Assembly (NCBI RefSeq): GCF_019457635.1
Contig: NZ_CP080412.1
Coordinates: 682,001-746,000, forward strand
Direction of reading: 5' to 3'
Length of the DNA stretch: 64,000 nucleotides
Source: Shewanella mangrovisoli
GTDB taxonomy: Bacteria; Pseudomonadota; Gammaproteobacteria; Enterobacterales; Shewanellaceae
Shown: piece after piece, positions 53,632 to 63,857 of the stretch
Layout: every line of letters starts with the position of its first letter
Position numbering within the stretch: the first letter of the stretch is position 1
The notes under the pieces: generated by a model
Database searches by the model: none
Told to the model about the DNA's origin: nothing
The model's input: only the letters and a program-made list of their open reading frames with translations
Translations under genes and position numbers: made by a program

Positions 53632-55566
53632 ATGGGGATCCAGATCCTTCCGCCGCAATTAGCCAACCAAATCGCCGCCGGAGAGGTGGTTGAACGGCCT
53701 GCTTCTGTGGTGAAGGAGCTTGTCGAGAACAGCCTAGATGCTGGGGCGACGCGTATCGATATCGAAATCGATAAGGGCGGCAGCAAGCTGATTAAGATCC
53801 GCGACAATGGTTCGGGGATCCCAAAGGATGAGCTGGCCTTGGCCTTGTCGCGTCATGCTACCTCGAAATTACATTCCCTTGACGACCTTGAAGCGATTCT
53901 TAGTTTTGGTTTTCGTGGTGAGGCATTGGCGAGTATCAGTTCAGTATCCCGCTTAACCTTGACCTCGCGCACGGCCGAGCAAACGGAAGCGTGGCAGGCT
54001 TATGCTGAAGGCGTCGATATGGCGGTTAAGGTCATGCCGGCCGCGCATCCTGTTGGTTCAACTATTGAAGTTGTCGATCTGTTTTTTAATACGCCTGCTC
54101 GCAGACGTTTTCTAAAAAGCGATAAAACCGAATTTACCCATATCGATGAATGGTTAAAACGCATTGCATTAGTGCGCGGGGATATCCACTTTACCTTGAC
54201 TCACAATGGTAAAACCGTACGCAACTATCGTCCGGCGATGAATGAGCCGCAGTATTTGCAGCGATTGACTCAGGTTGCTGGGCGCCAATTTGCCGATGAG
54301 GCGTTGCGGGTTGAATGCCAGCACGATGACCTGCGTTTAAGTGGTTATTTACAGTCGCCTTGGTCAACGGTGTTAACCGACACCCATTACTTTTATGTGA
54401 ATGGCCGCTTAGTGCGCGATCGTTTAGTTAATCATGCGGTGCGCCAAGCATTTGCCCAAAAAGCCGAGGTCGAACAGCCGGGTTATGTGTTGATGCTGGA
54501 TATCGATCCCCATCAGGTGGATGTGAACGTGCATCCAGCGAAACACGAAGTGCGCTTTCATCAGAGCCGTTATGTGCATGATTATATTTTGCAAGCACTG
54601 CAATCGGCGCTCGAAGAAGCGGGTGAGCTGGGTTTTGAGCGTCCTTTTGAGTCGAGTTCGCCACAGGTTAAGGATGAGATTTCTCTCTCTGAATCTGGCG
54701 CGCAGACACAAACTGAGCATCATGCCTTCGAGCTGCAATCGCCTGAATCTAAAACTCATTCAACTTGGGATGAAGCTTCACGTGCAGATACTTCTCGTGC
54801 CGAGATGTCACGGGATTCGCAGCTAGGTGAGCGTACTCGGAATAATGCCAGCGCGCGTCCTTGCGCTGGCGTGCAGAGCAATGCTTACGGCAGTATGGCC
54901 GTTCCGCGGGAGTCACGCAGTGGTTCTGCAGGGGAAAGTCGTGCCCGAGCCGAGCTTCCTTCTAAGGCGGCTATCGCCAGTTACGGAGAATTGTTGCAGA
55001 CGCCATCCTATAGCGTGCAGGACAAGCCATATCAACCCGTGCTTGCAATGCCCTCCATACTCAATGGTCAATATTGGGTATTAGCGCAAGGGCAAAACTT
55101 GAGTCTGTTGCCGATTCAATCTGTGGCGTTAGCGACACGTAGTCATGAGATAGAAACAAAGCTGGCAACCGGCTTGATAGGTCAGCCCTTATTGATGCCA
55201 GTATCGATTGCCGCCGATACCGATTGGCCTGCATTACTCGAAGAACATGAAACACTTATCCGGCAATTAGGATTAGAGCTAACAATTCGCTATCAGCAGT
55301 TGATAATTAAAAAAGTGCCCCCATATCTCAGGGATAGCCAGTTAGCGAAGGTGATCCCCGAGTGGTTGCAATCGCTACGTTTTGAAGCGCCAGCACCTAA
55401 TGCATTGGCAGTGTGGCTGGCAGAGCAGAGTTTAACTGGATTTACCTCGGCTGCGGATATTTGGGCAGCCTATTGTCAGTTAACTGAAGAGAAAAGACAG
55501 CAAATTGCCGATAAAGCAGTATCCTTACCTTGGCAATCGTGGCTAGAAGAGCAAGCAATTGAATAA
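53632..55566 (+). CDS. mutL: DNA mismatch repair protein MutL
   Basis: 644 residues. The GHKL ATPase N-terminus is fully conserved: [54 protein letters not shown] and [11 protein letters not shown]. The linker (about 340-450) is poorly conserved and Ser/Glu-rich. The C-terminal dimerisation domain follows (about 465-640). The ATG at 53632 matches the E. coli start; AGGA lies 8 bases before it. An in-frame ATG three codons upstream is possible. It overlaps miaA by 8 bases. Confidence 0.96.
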   Translation: MGIQILPPQLANQIAAGEVVERPASVVKELVENSLDAGATRIDIEIDKGGSKLIKIRDNGSGIPKDELALALSRHATSKLHSLDDLEAILSFGFRGEALASISSVSRLTLTSRTAEQTEAWQAYAEGVDMAVKVMPAAHPVGSTIEVVDLFFNTPARRRFLKSDKTEFTHIDEWLKRIALVRGDIHFTLTHNGKTVRNYRPAMNEPQYLQRLTQVAGRQFADEALRVECQHDDLRLSGYLQSPWSTVLTDTHYFYVNGRLVRDRLVNHAVRQAFAQKAEVEQPGYVLMLDIDPHQVDVNVHPAKHEVRFHQSRYVHDYILQALQSALEEAGELGFERPFESSSPQVKDEISLSESGAQTQTEHHAFELQSPESKTHSTWDEASRADTSRAEMSRDSQLGERTRNNASARPCAGVQSNAYGSMAVPRESRSGSAGESRARAELPSKAAIASYGELLQTPSYSVQDKPYQPVLAMPSILNGQYWVLAQGQNLSLLPIQSVALATRSHEIETKLATGLIGQPLLMPVSIAADTDWPALLEEHETLIRQLGLELTIRYQQLIIKKVPPYLRDSQLAKVIPEWLQSLRFEAPAPNALAVWLAEQSLTGFTSAADIWAAYCQLTEEKRQQIADKAVSLPWQSWLEEQAIE

Positions 55567-56485
55567 AGAATTACAGCCAAAAGTGGTTTTTTTGATGGGA
55601 CCAACTGCGTCCGGAAAAACCGCTTTAGCACTCGAATTAGCCGAAAAGCATAATTGCGAGATTATCTCGGTTGATTCAGCATTGATCTATCGCGGCATGG
55701 ACATTGGCAGTGCTAAGCCCTCTGCCGAGGAATTAGCGCGGGGTCCACATCGACTGATCGACATCCGCGATCCGGCAGAGAGTTACTCCGCCGCCGATTT
55801 TAGAGCCGATGCGCTGCGCGAGATTGAACAGATTATTAGCATGGGAAAGACCCCCGTATTAGTGGGCGGGACCATGATGTACTTTAAGGCGCTTTTAGAA
55901 GGATTATCGCCGCTACCGAGTGCCGATGAGGCGATTCGGGCCGATATTCAAGCCGAAGCGGACGCAAACGGATGGGAAGCACTGCACGAGCAATTAAGGG
56001 AGATAGATCCCGTATCGGCAGAAAGAATTCATCCTAATGATCCACAAAGGCTTTCAAGAGCGATAGAAGTATATAGAATAAGCGGTAAGAGTCTGACCGA
56101 GTTAACTCAAACCAAGTCGGCTCCTTTACCCTACGGTGTGGTGCAATTTGCCATTGCGCCCCGTGAGCGCAAAGTGCTGCATGAGTTAATCGGGCAGCGT
56201 TTTCGGATAATGTTAGAGCAAGGTTTTATTGATGAAGTCGCCCAGCTGAAAGCGAGAGGTGACCTACATTTAGATTTGCCCTCAATGCGTTGCGTGGGAT
56301 ATCGACAATGTTGGCAGTATCTCGATGGTGAATTTGACTATGATACTATGGTCGAAAAAGCCGTTGCCGCTACTAGGCAATTAGCCAAGCGTCAATTAAC
56401 ATGGTTGCGTAGTTGGCCAGAGTTGAATTGGCTTGAAAGTGGTGCTGAGGGGAATTTAGTTACACTTATGCGTCAATGCCGCTAG
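55559..56485 (+). CDS. miaA: tRNA dimethylallyltransferase MiaA
   Basis: 308 residues. It transfers dimethylallyl groups to A37 of tRNAs reading UNN codons. The P-loop [16 protein letters not shown] is at about 13-28. The substrate motifs [18 protein letters not shown] (about 38-55), [19 protein letters not shown] and the C-terminal MRCVGYRQ and [13 protein letters not shown] are all present. The start is a TTG at 55559 within the last codons of mutL (8-base overlap), giving translational coupling. Confidence 0.95.
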   Translation: MNKELQPKVVFLMGPTASGKTALALELAEKHNCEIISVDSALIYRGMDIGSAKPSAEELARGPHRLIDIRDPAESYSAADFRADALREIEQIISMGKTPVLVGGTMMYFKALLEGLSPLPSADEAIRADIQAEADANGWEALHEQLREIDPVSAERIHPNDPQRLSRAIEVYRISGKSLTELTQTKSAPLPYGVVQFAIAPRERKVLHELIGQRFRIMLEQGFIDEVAQLKARGDLHLDLPSMRCVGYRQCWQYLDGEFDYDTMVEKAVAATRQLAKRQLTWLRSWPELNWLESGAEGNLVTLMRQCR

Positions 56486-56502
56486 CTTATTAGCCCTTGC
56501 TG

Positions 56503-56508
56503 TATAAT
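56503..56508 (+). promoter_or_regulatory. -10 element upstream of hfq
   Basis: A perfect TATAAT lies 70 bases before the hfq ATG, just past the miaA stop, so hfq may have its own promoter in addition to read-through. The -35 region is weak. An AAAAAGGAAA ribosome site precedes hfq. Confidence 0.5.
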
Positions 56509-56577
56509 ACTAAAACTAAACAAAAAACTTCACTGATAACGATTTATTTTTATATAAATTAAAAAGGAAATAATAAA

Positions 56578-56850
56578 ATGGCTAAGGGGCAATCTTTACA
56601 AGACCCATTTTTGAACGCACTACGCCGCGAGCGCGTTCCTGTATCAATTTACTTGGTAAACGGCATTAAACTCCAAGGACAGGTAGAGTCGTTTGATCAG
56701 TTTGTCATTCTGTTGAAAAACACAGTGAGCCAAATGGTTTACAAACACGCTATTTCTACCGTAGTACCTGCTCGTCCATTTAACGTTGCTGGCCATCAAA
56801 ATGCCCAGGGCGGTTATGGCGCGCAAGACGATATGCCAAGTGGCGAATAA
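56578..56850 (+). CDS. hfq: RNA chaperone Hfq
   Basis: 90-residue hexameric Sm-like RNA chaperone for small-RNA pairing. The N-terminus [34 protein letters not shown] and the Sm2 motif [10 protein letters not shown] (about 55-64) are nearly identical to E. coli Hfq. The C-terminal tail is shorter and Gly/Gln-rich. It is cytoplasmic and lies 92 bases after miaA and 23 before hflX. Confidence 0.98.
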   Translation: MAKGQSLQDPFLNALRRERVPVSIYLVNGIKLQGQVESFDQFVILLKNTVSQMVYKHAISTVVPARPFNVAGHQNAQGGYGAQDDMPSGE

Positions 56851-56873
56851 GTTTTAATTGAGGAGTTTGCTTC

Positions 56874-58181
56874 TTGTTTGATCGTTATGAGGCGGGAGAA
56901 ACAGCGGTTCTTGTCCATATCGACTTTTCCGATGAGGAACGCCGGGAAGACTTAGTCGAGTTACAGCTATTAGTCGAGTCAGCTGGAGCACGCTCAGTCG
57001 GGGTCATTACTGGAAGTCGACGCTCACCAGACCGTAAGTTTTTTATTGGTTCTGGTAAAGCCGAGGAGTTAGCTGCATTAGTGGCTGCGACCGAGGCGAA
57101 TGTGGTTATTTTCAATCACGCCTTGAGTCCTGCTCAAGAGCGAAACCTTGAACAGGTGTGTCAGTGCCGAGTATTGGACCGAACCACGCTGATCTTGGAT
57201 ATTTTCGCTCAACGTGCTCGGACCCATGAAGGTAAGTTACAGGTGGAGCTAGCGCAATTGCGCCACATGTCGACGCGTCTTGTGCGTGGTTGGACTCACC
57301 TTGAGCGCCAAAAAGGCGGTATCGGTTTACGTGGCCCGGGTGAAACCCAGCTCGAAACCGATAGACGTTTGCTCAGGGGCCGTATTAAAAATATCAATAA
57401 ACGCTTAGAGCGTGTTGATAAACAACGTGAGCAAAGTCGCCGCGCCCGTAAGCGTAGTGACATGCCAACAGTCTCATTAGTGGGTTATACCAACGCGGGC
57501 AAGTCAACGCTGTTTAATGCCTTAACCTCATCTGATGTTTATGCAGCCGACCAGCTATTTGCCACACTCGACCCCACATTGAGAAAGTTAGATCTGCCCG
57601 ACGGTGCCGTGATTTTAGCGGACACTGTAGGTTTTATTCGCCATTTACCACACGATCTGGTTGCCGCGTTCAAGGCAACATTGCAGGAAACGCGTCAAGC
57701 GGATTTATTGCTGCATATTGTTGATTGTGCTGATGAAAATATGGCGGATAACTTCGAGCAGGTGCAAAACGTGCTCGAAGATATCGATGCAGCCGAGGTG
57801 ATGCAGTTGGTCGTTTGTAATAAAATCGACCTGCTTGAGGATGTCACGCCGCGCATCGAATACGATGAACACGGTAAGCCCGTGCGCGTCTGGCTTTCGG
57901 CACAAAAACGTTTGGGATTTGATCTGCTCCTGAAGGCAATCACCGAGTTGATTGGTGAAGTCATTCATGAGTTTACACTTAAGATTCCGGCTACTGCTGG
58001 ACATTATCTTGGCCAGTTTTATCGACTGGATGCGATACAGCAGAAAGAGTACGACGATCTGGGGAACTGTATTTTGTCTGTTCGTTTATCGGATGCCGAT
58101 TGGCGCCGATTAGCTAAACAGAGTCAGGGTGAGTTAGAAACCTTTATCTTCGATCCGTCGACAGAAAAGGCTGTTTGTTAA
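56874..58181 (+). CDS. hflX: Ribosome-associated GTPase HflX
   Basis: 435 residues. HflX splits stalled ribosomes under stress. The N-terminal HflX domain includes ITGSRRSPDRKFFIGSGKAEEL and LSPAQERNLEQ. ERQKGGIGLRGPGETQLETDRR is the linker. The G domain has G1 GYTNAGKSTLFNAL (about 203), G3 DTVGFIRHLPHDLVAAFKATLQET and G4 NKIDL. The start is a TTG at 56874 with GAGGAG about 9 bases before it; the residues MFDRYEAGE match the E. coli N-terminus. Confidence 0.96.
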   Translation: MFDRYEAGETAVLVHIDFSDEERREDLVELQLLVESAGARSVGVITGSRRSPDRKFFIGSGKAEELAALVAATEANVVIFNHALSPAQERNLEQVCQCRVLDRTTLILDIFAQRARTHEGKLQVELAQLRHMSTRLVRGWTHLERQKGGIGLRGPGETQLETDRRLLRGRIKNINKRLERVDKQREQSRRARKRSDMPTVSLVGYTNAGKSTLFNALTSSDVYAADQLFATLDPTLRKLDLPDGAVILADTVGFIRHLPHDLVAAFKATLQETRQADLLLHIVDCADENMADNFEQVQNVLEDIDAAEVMQLVVCNKIDLLEDVTPRIEYDEHGKPVRVWLSAQKRLGFDLLLKAITELIGEVIHEFTLKIPATAGHYLGQFYRLDAIQQKEYDDLGNCILSVRLSDADWRRLAKQSQGELETFIFDPSTEKAVC

Positions 58182-58217
58182 TAATCTAATTTATTTCATC
58201 CACTTATGGAGTGCTAA

Positions 58218-59363
58218 ATGGCTTGGAACGAGCCCGGTAACAAGGGTAATGATCCTTGGGGAAATAAAGGTGGTAACGACAAAGGACCACCAGACCTTGA
58301 TGAGGTTTTTCGTAATCTTTCAAAACGCTTTGGCGGCAAAGGCAATGGCTCATCAGGCCAGAGCTTTAGTTCGTTCAGCTTAATCATCATTCTTGCCATC
58401 GCTTTTGTTGTTTGGGGACTCTCGGGTTTTTACACCATTAAAGAAGCTGAGCGTGGTGTTGCGCTGCGTTTTGGTCAGCACATTGGTGAGGTGGGACCTG
58501 GTCTGCATTGGAAGGCTACGTTTATAGACCAGATTTATCCCGTTGATGTGCAATCTGTTCGCTCCATTCCTGCTTCTGGCAGCATGTTGACCTCAGATGA
58601 AAACGTCGTGAAGGTCGAGTTGGACGTGCAGTATCGTATTCTAGATGCGTACTCTTACCTGTTCAGTGCCGTTGATGCGAATGCCAGCTTACGCGAAGCA
58701 ACAGACAGTGCGCTGCGTTATGTTATCGGCCACAACAAGATGGACGATATTCTGACCACGGGTCGTGATGCGATTCGTCGCGACACTTGGAAAGAACTCG
58801 AGCGCATCATTGAACCGTACAAATTAGGCTTAGCCATTGTTGACGTTAACTTTTTGCCAGCGCGTCCACCTGAAGAAGTGAAAGATGCTTTCGACGATGC
58901 GATTGCGGCGCAAGAAGACGAACAACGCTTTATCCGTGAAGCCGAAGCTTATGCTCGCGAAGTTGAGCCAAAAGCGCGCGGTGAAGTTGAGCGTATGGCG
59001 CAACAAGCGAATGCCTATAAAGAGCGTGAAATTCTTGAAGCTCGCGGTAAAGTGGCTCGTTTCGAGTTACTGTTGCCTGAGTACCAAGCGGCGCCTGAAG
59101 TGACCCGTAAGCGTTTGTATCTCGATGCAATGCAACAGGTGATGACAGATACCAACAAGGTACTGATCGACGCGAAGAACAATGGCAATTTAATGTATTT
59201 GCCTTTAGACAAGTTAATGAAAGAGAAGCCTGTGACTACGCCAGAGGTTGAGCATAAGGCTCAGCAGAACGTCAATTCTTCATCTATGTCAACGACTCGC
59301 ATTGGTGAGCCTTTGAGTGGACGCCCTTCTCGCGAGGACCGTGCTCGCCAAGGGAGGGAGTAA
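58218..59363 (+). CDS. hflK: FtsH-modulating SPFH protein HflK
   Basis: 381 residues. A Gly/Asn/Lys-rich cytoplasmic N-terminus (MAWNEPGNKGNDPWGNKGG) is followed by one membrane helix (about 55-75) and a periplasmic SPFH/band-7 domain (VALRFGQHIGEVGPGLHWK). A coiled coil (about 235-300) comes next, then a disordered tail. HflK and HflC form the large cage around the FtsH protease. GGAG precedes the ATG. It is followed after 3 bases by hflC. Confidence 0.96.
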   Translation: MAWNEPGNKGNDPWGNKGGNDKGPPDLDEVFRNLSKRFGGKGNGSSGQSFSSFSLIIILAIAFVVWGLSGFYTIKEAERGVALRFGQHIGEVGPGLHWKATFIDQIYPVDVQSVRSIPASGSMLTSDENVVKVELDVQYRILDAYSYLFSAVDANASLREATDSALRYVIGHNKMDDILTTGRDAIRRDTWKELERIIEPYKLGLAIVDVNFLPARPPEEVKDAFDDAIAAQEDEQRFIREAEAYAREVEPKARGEVERMAQQANAYKEREILEARGKVARFELLLPEYQAAPEVTRKRLYLDAMQQVMTDTNKVLIDAKNNGNLMYLPLDKLMKEKPVTTPEVEHKAQQNVNSSSMSTTRIGEPLSGRPSREDRARQGRE

Positions 59364-59366
59364 TCC

Positions 59367-60260
59367 ATGGGTAGATTAAGTATTGTTCTGATTGCCATCG
59401 TATTAGGCATAGGTCTGTCATCTGTGATGGTCGTTAACGAAGGCGAGCGTGCGATTGTGGCGCGTTTCGGTGAAATCGTTAAAGACAAAGTTGACGGCAA
59501 ACCAGTGACCCGCGTTTTCGGCCCAGGCATACACTTTAAAGTGCCAGTGATCGATAAAGTGAAGTTACTCGATGCGCGTATCCAAACCTTAGATGGTGCA
59601 GCGGATCGTTTCGTCACCTCTGAGAAAAAAGATTTGATGGTCGACTCCTATGTGAAGTGGCGTATTTTCGACTTCGAAAAATACTACCTCTCCACTAACG
59701 GTGGTATTAAGTCGAATGCTGAGACCTTACTACAACGTAAGATCAACAACGATTTACGTACCGAGTTTGGTCGCCGCACTATCAAGGAAATCGTTTCTGG
59801 TAAACGCGATGAGCTGCAAAATGATGCGTTAGAAAACGCCTCTGAAAGCGCTAAAGACTTAGGTATTGAAGTGGTTGACGTGCGTGTGAAGCAAATCAAC
59901 CTACCTGCAAACGTGAGTAACAGTATTTACCAACGTATGCGTGCCGAGCGTCAAGCGGTTGCTAAAGAGCATAGAGCACAGGGTAAAGAGCAGTCTGAAA
60001 TTATTCGTGCGACCATTGATGCCAACGTGACCGTGAAGATTGCCGAAGCCGAGCGTAAAGCCTTAACCATCCGCGGTGAAGGTGATGCGCAAGCCGCGAA
60101 GATTTATTCTGATGCTTACAGTAAAGATCCTGAGTTCTTCAGCTTCTTACGTAGCTTAGATGCTTACCGTGCGAGTTTCTCCGGCAACTCTGATGTCATG
60201 GTGTTAGAACCAGATAGCGAGTTCTTCAAATATATGAAGAGCACTTCACCTAAGAAGTAA
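59367..60260 (+). CDS. hflC: FtsH-modulating SPFH protein HflC
   Basis: 297 residues. It has an N-terminal membrane helix (about 3-19) and an SPFH domain (NEGERAIVARFGEIV, about 24-38). A long helical region (RMRAERQAVAKEHRAQGKEQSE, about 190-220) and a C-terminal EFFSFLRSLDAYR complete it. It partners HflK in the complex that restrains FtsH. It is translationally coupled to hflK (stop at 59363, start at 59367) and is followed by a terminator. Confidence 0.96.
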   Translation: MGRLSIVLIAIVLGIGLSSVMVVNEGERAIVARFGEIVKDKVDGKPVTRVFGPGIHFKVPVIDKVKLLDARIQTLDGAADRFVTSEKKDLMVDSYVKWRIFDFEKYYLSTNGGIKSNAETLLQRKINNDLRTEFGRRTIKEIVSGKRDELQNDALENASESAKDLGIEVVDVRVKQINLPANVSNSIYQRMRAERQAVAKEHRAQGKEQSEIIRATIDANVTVKIAEAERKALTIRGEGDAQAAKIYSDAYSKDPEFFSFLRSLDAYRASFSGNSDVMVLEPDSEFFKYMKSTSPKK

Positions 60261-60280
60261 GCAATCAATAGTGTATTGAA

Positions 60281-60309
60281 TGGGTCCTGACAACAGGGCC
60301 CATTTTTTT
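60281..60309 (+). terminator. Intrinsic terminator after hflC
   Basis: TGGGTCCTG (60281-60289), loop ACAA, CAGGGCCCA (60294-60302) with one G-T pair, then seven T residues. It ends the hfq-hflXKC transcript. Confidence 0.9.
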
Positions 60310-60628
60310 ATCTGCAGGAAAATGTAAAGTTACAAAATGGGAGCTGGAGTTATATTAGCGATGCATGGATTATGCCGACCTCACAGTCCATTTGCTCAAA
60401 AAGTATATCAAAACGATTAAAATCGCTTAATAGCTGTGCTTTTTTTGTCCATTTTTTTTAAAAACACGCAATCTCCCTAACTTAGTTGAGTGTTTTCACT
60501 ATGATCTGCTTCTAATTTTTAGCTATAATGAGCCCCGCTTCAAACTTCGATTTTTGCCCATGGTGATAACTAGGTGGCAGAAAGTCTTTGAAAAACAAAA
60601 ATTCCAACACCCTCTGGGAGATAAGTGG
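60310..60628. promoter_or_regulatory. Leader and promoter region of petABC
   Basis: 319 AT-rich bases without a gene. TATAAT at 60524-60529 is a perfect -10 about 100 bases before petA. No strong -35 is seen, so an activator may contribute. Confidence 0.5.
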
Positions 60629-61219
60629 ATGAGCAATGCGCCAGTCGATACCGGACGTCGCAGATTCCTGACAGCCGCAACCGCCGTAGTAGGTGGTGCT
60701 GGTGCCGTCGCTGTAGCGGTTCCTTTCATCAAGTCATGGAATCCGAGTGCCAAGGCGAAAGCTGCAGGTGCGCCGGTAGAAGTAAATATCAGTAAAATTG
60801 AGCCAGGTCAGCTGATCCGTGTTGAATGGCGTGGAAAACCTGTATGGGTTGTCCGTCGCACAGAAGCAGTGATTAATGAACTGCCAACACACGACGATAA
60901 GCTAAGAGATCCAGCGTCTGCAGAAATGCAACAACCTGAATATGCAACAAATCCTCTGCGTTCTATTAAGCCAGAGTATTTTATTGCCGTCGGTATTTGT
61001 ACCCACCTAGGATGTTCACCAACTTATTTACCAGATTCATTTGGTGAGCAAGTTCAAGGCGTGACTTCTGGTTTCTTCTGTCCATGTCATGGTTCTAAGT
61101 TCGATATGGCGGGCCGCGTATTCCAAGGCGTTCCAGCTCCATTGAACCTAGTTATCCCTCCACATCAATACGTTGATGATGGCACCGTTATCATCGGTGT
61201 AGATAAAGGAGTGGCGTAA
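60629..61219 (+). CDS. petA: Ubiquinol-cytochrome c reductase Rieske iron-sulfur subunit
   Basis: 196 residues. The twin-arginine signal RRRFLTAATAVVGG (about 9-22) is Tat-type and stays as the membrane anchor. The Rieske cluster boxes are CTHLGC (about 110-115) and CPCHGSKFD (about 133-141), with two Cys and two His. It passes electrons from quinol to cytochrome c1. The ATG at 60629 has GGGAG 8 bases upstream, and its frame extends further upstream to 60554 without a ribosome site. Its stop codon overlaps the petB start by one base. Confidence 0.96.
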   Translation: MSNAPVDTGRRRFLTAATAVVGGAGAVAVAVPFIKSWNPSAKAKAAGAPVEVNISKIEPGQLIRVEWRGKPVWVVRRTEAVINELPTHDDKLRDPASAEMQQPEYATNPLRSIKPEYFIAVGICTHLGCSPTYLPDSFGEQVQGVTSGFFCPCHGSKFDMAGRVFQGVPAPLNLVIPPHQYVDDGTVIIGVDKGVA

Positions 61220-62433
61220 TGGTTAAGAATTTAATTAATTGGATCGATGCGCGTATCCCAATGACGGCGACTTATAACCGTCACGTGGGTCAGTATGCGA
61301 CGCCAACTAACTTTAACTTCTGGTACTTCTTCGGTTCATTAGCCATGTTGGTATTGGTTAACCAATTACTGACGGGTATCTGGTTGACCATGAACTATGT
61401 ACCAACAGCAGAAGGTGCGTTCGCCTCTGTTGAATACATCATGCGTGACGTAGAGTACGGCTGGTTATTGCGTTATATGCACTCAACGGGTGCGTCTGCA
61501 TTCTTCGTGGTGATCTACTTACATATGTTCCGTGGTCTGATTTACGGTTCATATCAAAAACCTAGAGAACTGCTGTGGCTATTTGGTATGTTGATTTTCC
61601 TCGTGCTGATGGCTGAAGCCTTTATGGGTTACTTGCTACCATGGGGACAAATGTCTTACTGGGGCGCGCAGGTAATTATTTCTCTGTTCGGTGCTATCCC
61701 TGTTATCGGTGATGACTTAACCCTGTGGATCCGTGGTGACTACGTGATCTCTGGCGCGACACTGAACCGTTTCTTCGCTCTGCACGTTATCGCACTGCCA
61801 TTAGTGTTAGTGGTTTTAGTGTTCTTACACTTAATCGCCCTGCACGAAGTGGGTTCAAACAACCCAGACGGTATCGAAATCAAGAAGAACAAAGACGAGA
61901 ATGGCTGGCCAGTTGATGGTATTCCATTCCACCCATACTACACAGTTAAAGACATTATGGGTGTTGCGGGCTTCTTGATCGTGTTCTGTTACGTGCTGTT
62001 CTTCATCCCTGAAGGCGGCGGTTACTTCCTTGAGAAGCCAAACTTTGAAGCGGCTAACCCAATGAAGACACCAGAGCACATTGCGCCTGTATGGTACTTC
62101 ACTCCGTTCTACGCCATCTTACGTGCTGTTCCCGATAAATTGGGCGGTGTGGTAATGATGGGTCTGTCGATTGCAGTGCTGTTCGTATTGCCTTGGTTAG
62201 ACCGTTGTAAAGTGAAGTCAATTCGCTACCGCAGCACGCTGCACAAGTTGAACATCGCTCAGTTCGCTGTATCGTTCATCGTCTTAGGTTACTTAGGCGC
62301 TGTACCTGCAACACCAGAGCTGACTATTGTTGCACGTATCTTCACTGTGACGTATTTCGGCTACTTCTTATTACTGTGGTTATACAGCAAAAATGAGAAA
62401 ACTAAGCCTGTTCCAGCGAGGTTGACACACTAA
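61219..62433 (+). CDS. petB: Cytochrome b subunit of the bc1 complex
   Basis: 404-residue inner-membrane protein with about eight helices. Heme-ligand histidines are visible in LRYMHSTGASAFFVVIYLHMFRG (about 83-105) and ALHVIALPLVLVVLVFLHLIALHE (about 190-213). The PEWY-like quinol-site motif is seen as PVWYFTPFYAILR (about 292-304). The WGAQVIISLFGAIPVIG segment is standard. It is coupled to petA by a one-base overlap and to petC likewise. Confidence 0.97.
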   Translation: MVKNLINWIDARIPMTATYNRHVGQYATPTNFNFWYFFGSLAMLVLVNQLLTGIWLTMNYVPTAEGAFASVEYIMRDVEYGWLLRYMHSTGASAFFVVIYLHMFRGLIYGSYQKPRELLWLFGMLIFLVLMAEAFMGYLLPWGQMSYWGAQVIISLFGAIPVIGDDLTLWIRGDYVISGATLNRFFALHVIALPLVLVVLVFLHLIALHEVGSNNPDGIEIKKNKDENGWPVDGIPFHPYYTVKDIMGVAGFLIVFCYVLFFIPEGGGYFLEKPNFEAANPMKTPEHIAPVWYFTPFYAILRAVPDKLGGVVMMGLSIAVLFVLPWLDRCKVKSIRYRSTLHKLNIAQFAVSFIVLGYLGAVPATPELTIVARIFTVTYFGYFLLLWLYSKNEKTKPVPARLTH

Positions 62434-63131
62434 TGAAAAAATTACTGATTGCATTAGTTACATTGCTCCCGACGCTGGCGATGGCCGCGAGTGGACACAA
62501 TGTACATTTAGAAAAAGCCAATGTTGATCTGCATGATAAGGCTTCTTTAGAGCGTGGTCTGGACATGTTCCAACACTATTGCTCTGGTTGTCACAGCACT
62601 CAGTATCAACGCTATGAGCGTGTGGCGAACGATATCGGTATTTCAGCCGATGATATGCGTAGCAAGTACATGTTTACCGATGCCAAAATCGGTGAGCTGA
62701 TGCAAAACGCAATTCCACACAAAGATGCTGCTAAGTGGTTCGGTGCTACACCACCAGACTTAACCTTAGTCGCACGTGTTCGTGGCGAAGATTGGGTGTA
62801 TTCATATCTCAAGGGCTTCTACAAAGACCCAAGCCGTCCATTCGGCGTAAACAACACTGTCTTCCCATCAGTGGGTATGCCACACGTTCTTGAAGAACTG
62901 CAAGGCACACCTGTTAAGCAAGAAGATGGCACTATTGTGGTCTCTGGTGGTAAGTTAAATGCAGAAGAGTACGACCAAGCAGTTCGTGATATCACTGGCT
63001 TCTTAGTCTATTCGGCTGAACCTGTTAAGTTAGAGCGTCAAGCTTTAGGTTGGTGGGTACTTGGATTCCTGTTTATCTTCTTTATTGTGGCCTACCTCTT
63101 GAAGAAAGAGTACTGGAAAGATGTACACTAG
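62433..63131 (+). CDS. petC: Cytochrome c1 of the bc1 complex
   Basis: 232 residues. The signal peptide is about 1-18 (MKKLLIALVTLLPTLAMA). The heme-binding CSGCH is at about 51-55, and the probable axial Met ligand sits in PSVGMPHVL. A single C-terminal membrane anchor (WWVLGFLFIFFIVAYLL, about 206-222) holds it to the periplasmic face. It accepts electrons from the Rieske protein. The gene overlaps petB by one base and is followed by a terminator. Confidence 0.96.
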   Translation: MKKLLIALVTLLPTLAMAASGHNVHLEKANVDLHDKASLERGLDMFQHYCSGCHSTQYQRYERVANDIGISADDMRSKYMFTDAKIGELMQNAIPHKDAAKWFGATPPDLTLVARVRGEDWVYSYLKGFYKDPSRPFGVNNTVFPSVGMPHVLEELQGTPVKQEDGTIVVSGGKLNAEEYDQAVRDITGFLVYSAEPVKLERQALGWWVLGFLFIFFIVAYLLKKEYWKDVH

Positions 63132-63167
63132 GCACCAATAACGGGTAAAATATAGTATCCGCATAGT

Positions 63168-63206
63168 GTAAACGGGGGGCTTTGCCCCTCGTTTACTTTT
63201 GTTTTA
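63168..63206 (+). terminator. Intrinsic terminator after petC
   Basis: GTAAACG plus GGGGC (63168-63180) pairs with GCCCC and CGTTTAC (63184-63196) around a TTT loop with small mismatches, followed by TTTTGTTTTATTT. Confidence 0.85.
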
Positions 63207-63227
63207 TTTCGACTCTGGAGGGTATCA

Positions 63228-63857
63228 ATGGCTGTTGCTGCCAACAAACGCTCTGTCATGACACTGTTTTCAGGTGCTGATGATCTGTATAGCCATCAAG
63301 TGCGTATCGTGTTAGCTGAGAAAGGGGTTACTGTTGATGTTTTACAGGTCGACCCAAACGAAATGCCTGAAGATTTACTTGAAGTAAATCCTTATAACTC
63401 AGTGCCAACCTTATTAGATCGTGAACTCGTTCTGTATGAATCACGTATCATCATGGAATACTTGGATGAGCGTTTCCCTCATCCGCCGTTGATGCCAGTT
63501 TACCCAGTATCTCGCGGCCAAAGCCGTTTGATGATGCACCGCATCGATACTGACTGGTACTCACTCGTAGACCGTATTCGCAAAGGCGACCGCGCCGAAG
63601 CGGCCCGTAAAGAACTGACTGAAAGTTTACTTTCAATCGCGCCAGTATTTGGTGAAATGCCTTACTTTATGAGCGAAGAATTCGGTTTAGCGGATTGCTA
63701 CCTCGGCCCATTATTATGGCGTTTACCTGTATTAGGTATCGAGTTAGACAGCCGCGTAGCGAAAGACATCAAAGCCTACATGACACGTATTTTCGAGCGT
63801 GAATCATTTAAAGCTTCGTTGACTGAAGCTGAACGCGAAATGCGCATGGGAATGTAA
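63228..63857 (+). CDS. sspA: Stringent starvation protein A
   Basis: 209 residues with a glutathione-transferase fold that acts as an RNA polymerase-associated regulator during starvation. The thioredoxin-like N-terminal domain is about 10-85 (MTLFSGADDLYSHQVRIVLAEKGV; NPYNSVPTLLDRELVLYESRIIMEYLDERFPHP), followed by the helical C-terminal domain (about 95-205). CTGGAGG precedes the ATG. It is translationally coupled to sspB through a TAATG overlap. Confidence 0.96.
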   Translation: MAVAANKRSVMTLFSGADDLYSHQVRIVLAEKGVTVDVLQVDPNEMPEDLLEVNPYNSVPTLLDRELVLYESRIIMEYLDERFPHPPLMPVYPVSRGQSRLMMHRIDTDWYSLVDRIRKGDRAEAARKELTESLLSIAPVFGEMPYFMSEEFGLADCYLGPLLWRLPVLGIELDSRVAKDIKAYMTRIFERESFKASLTEAEREMRMGM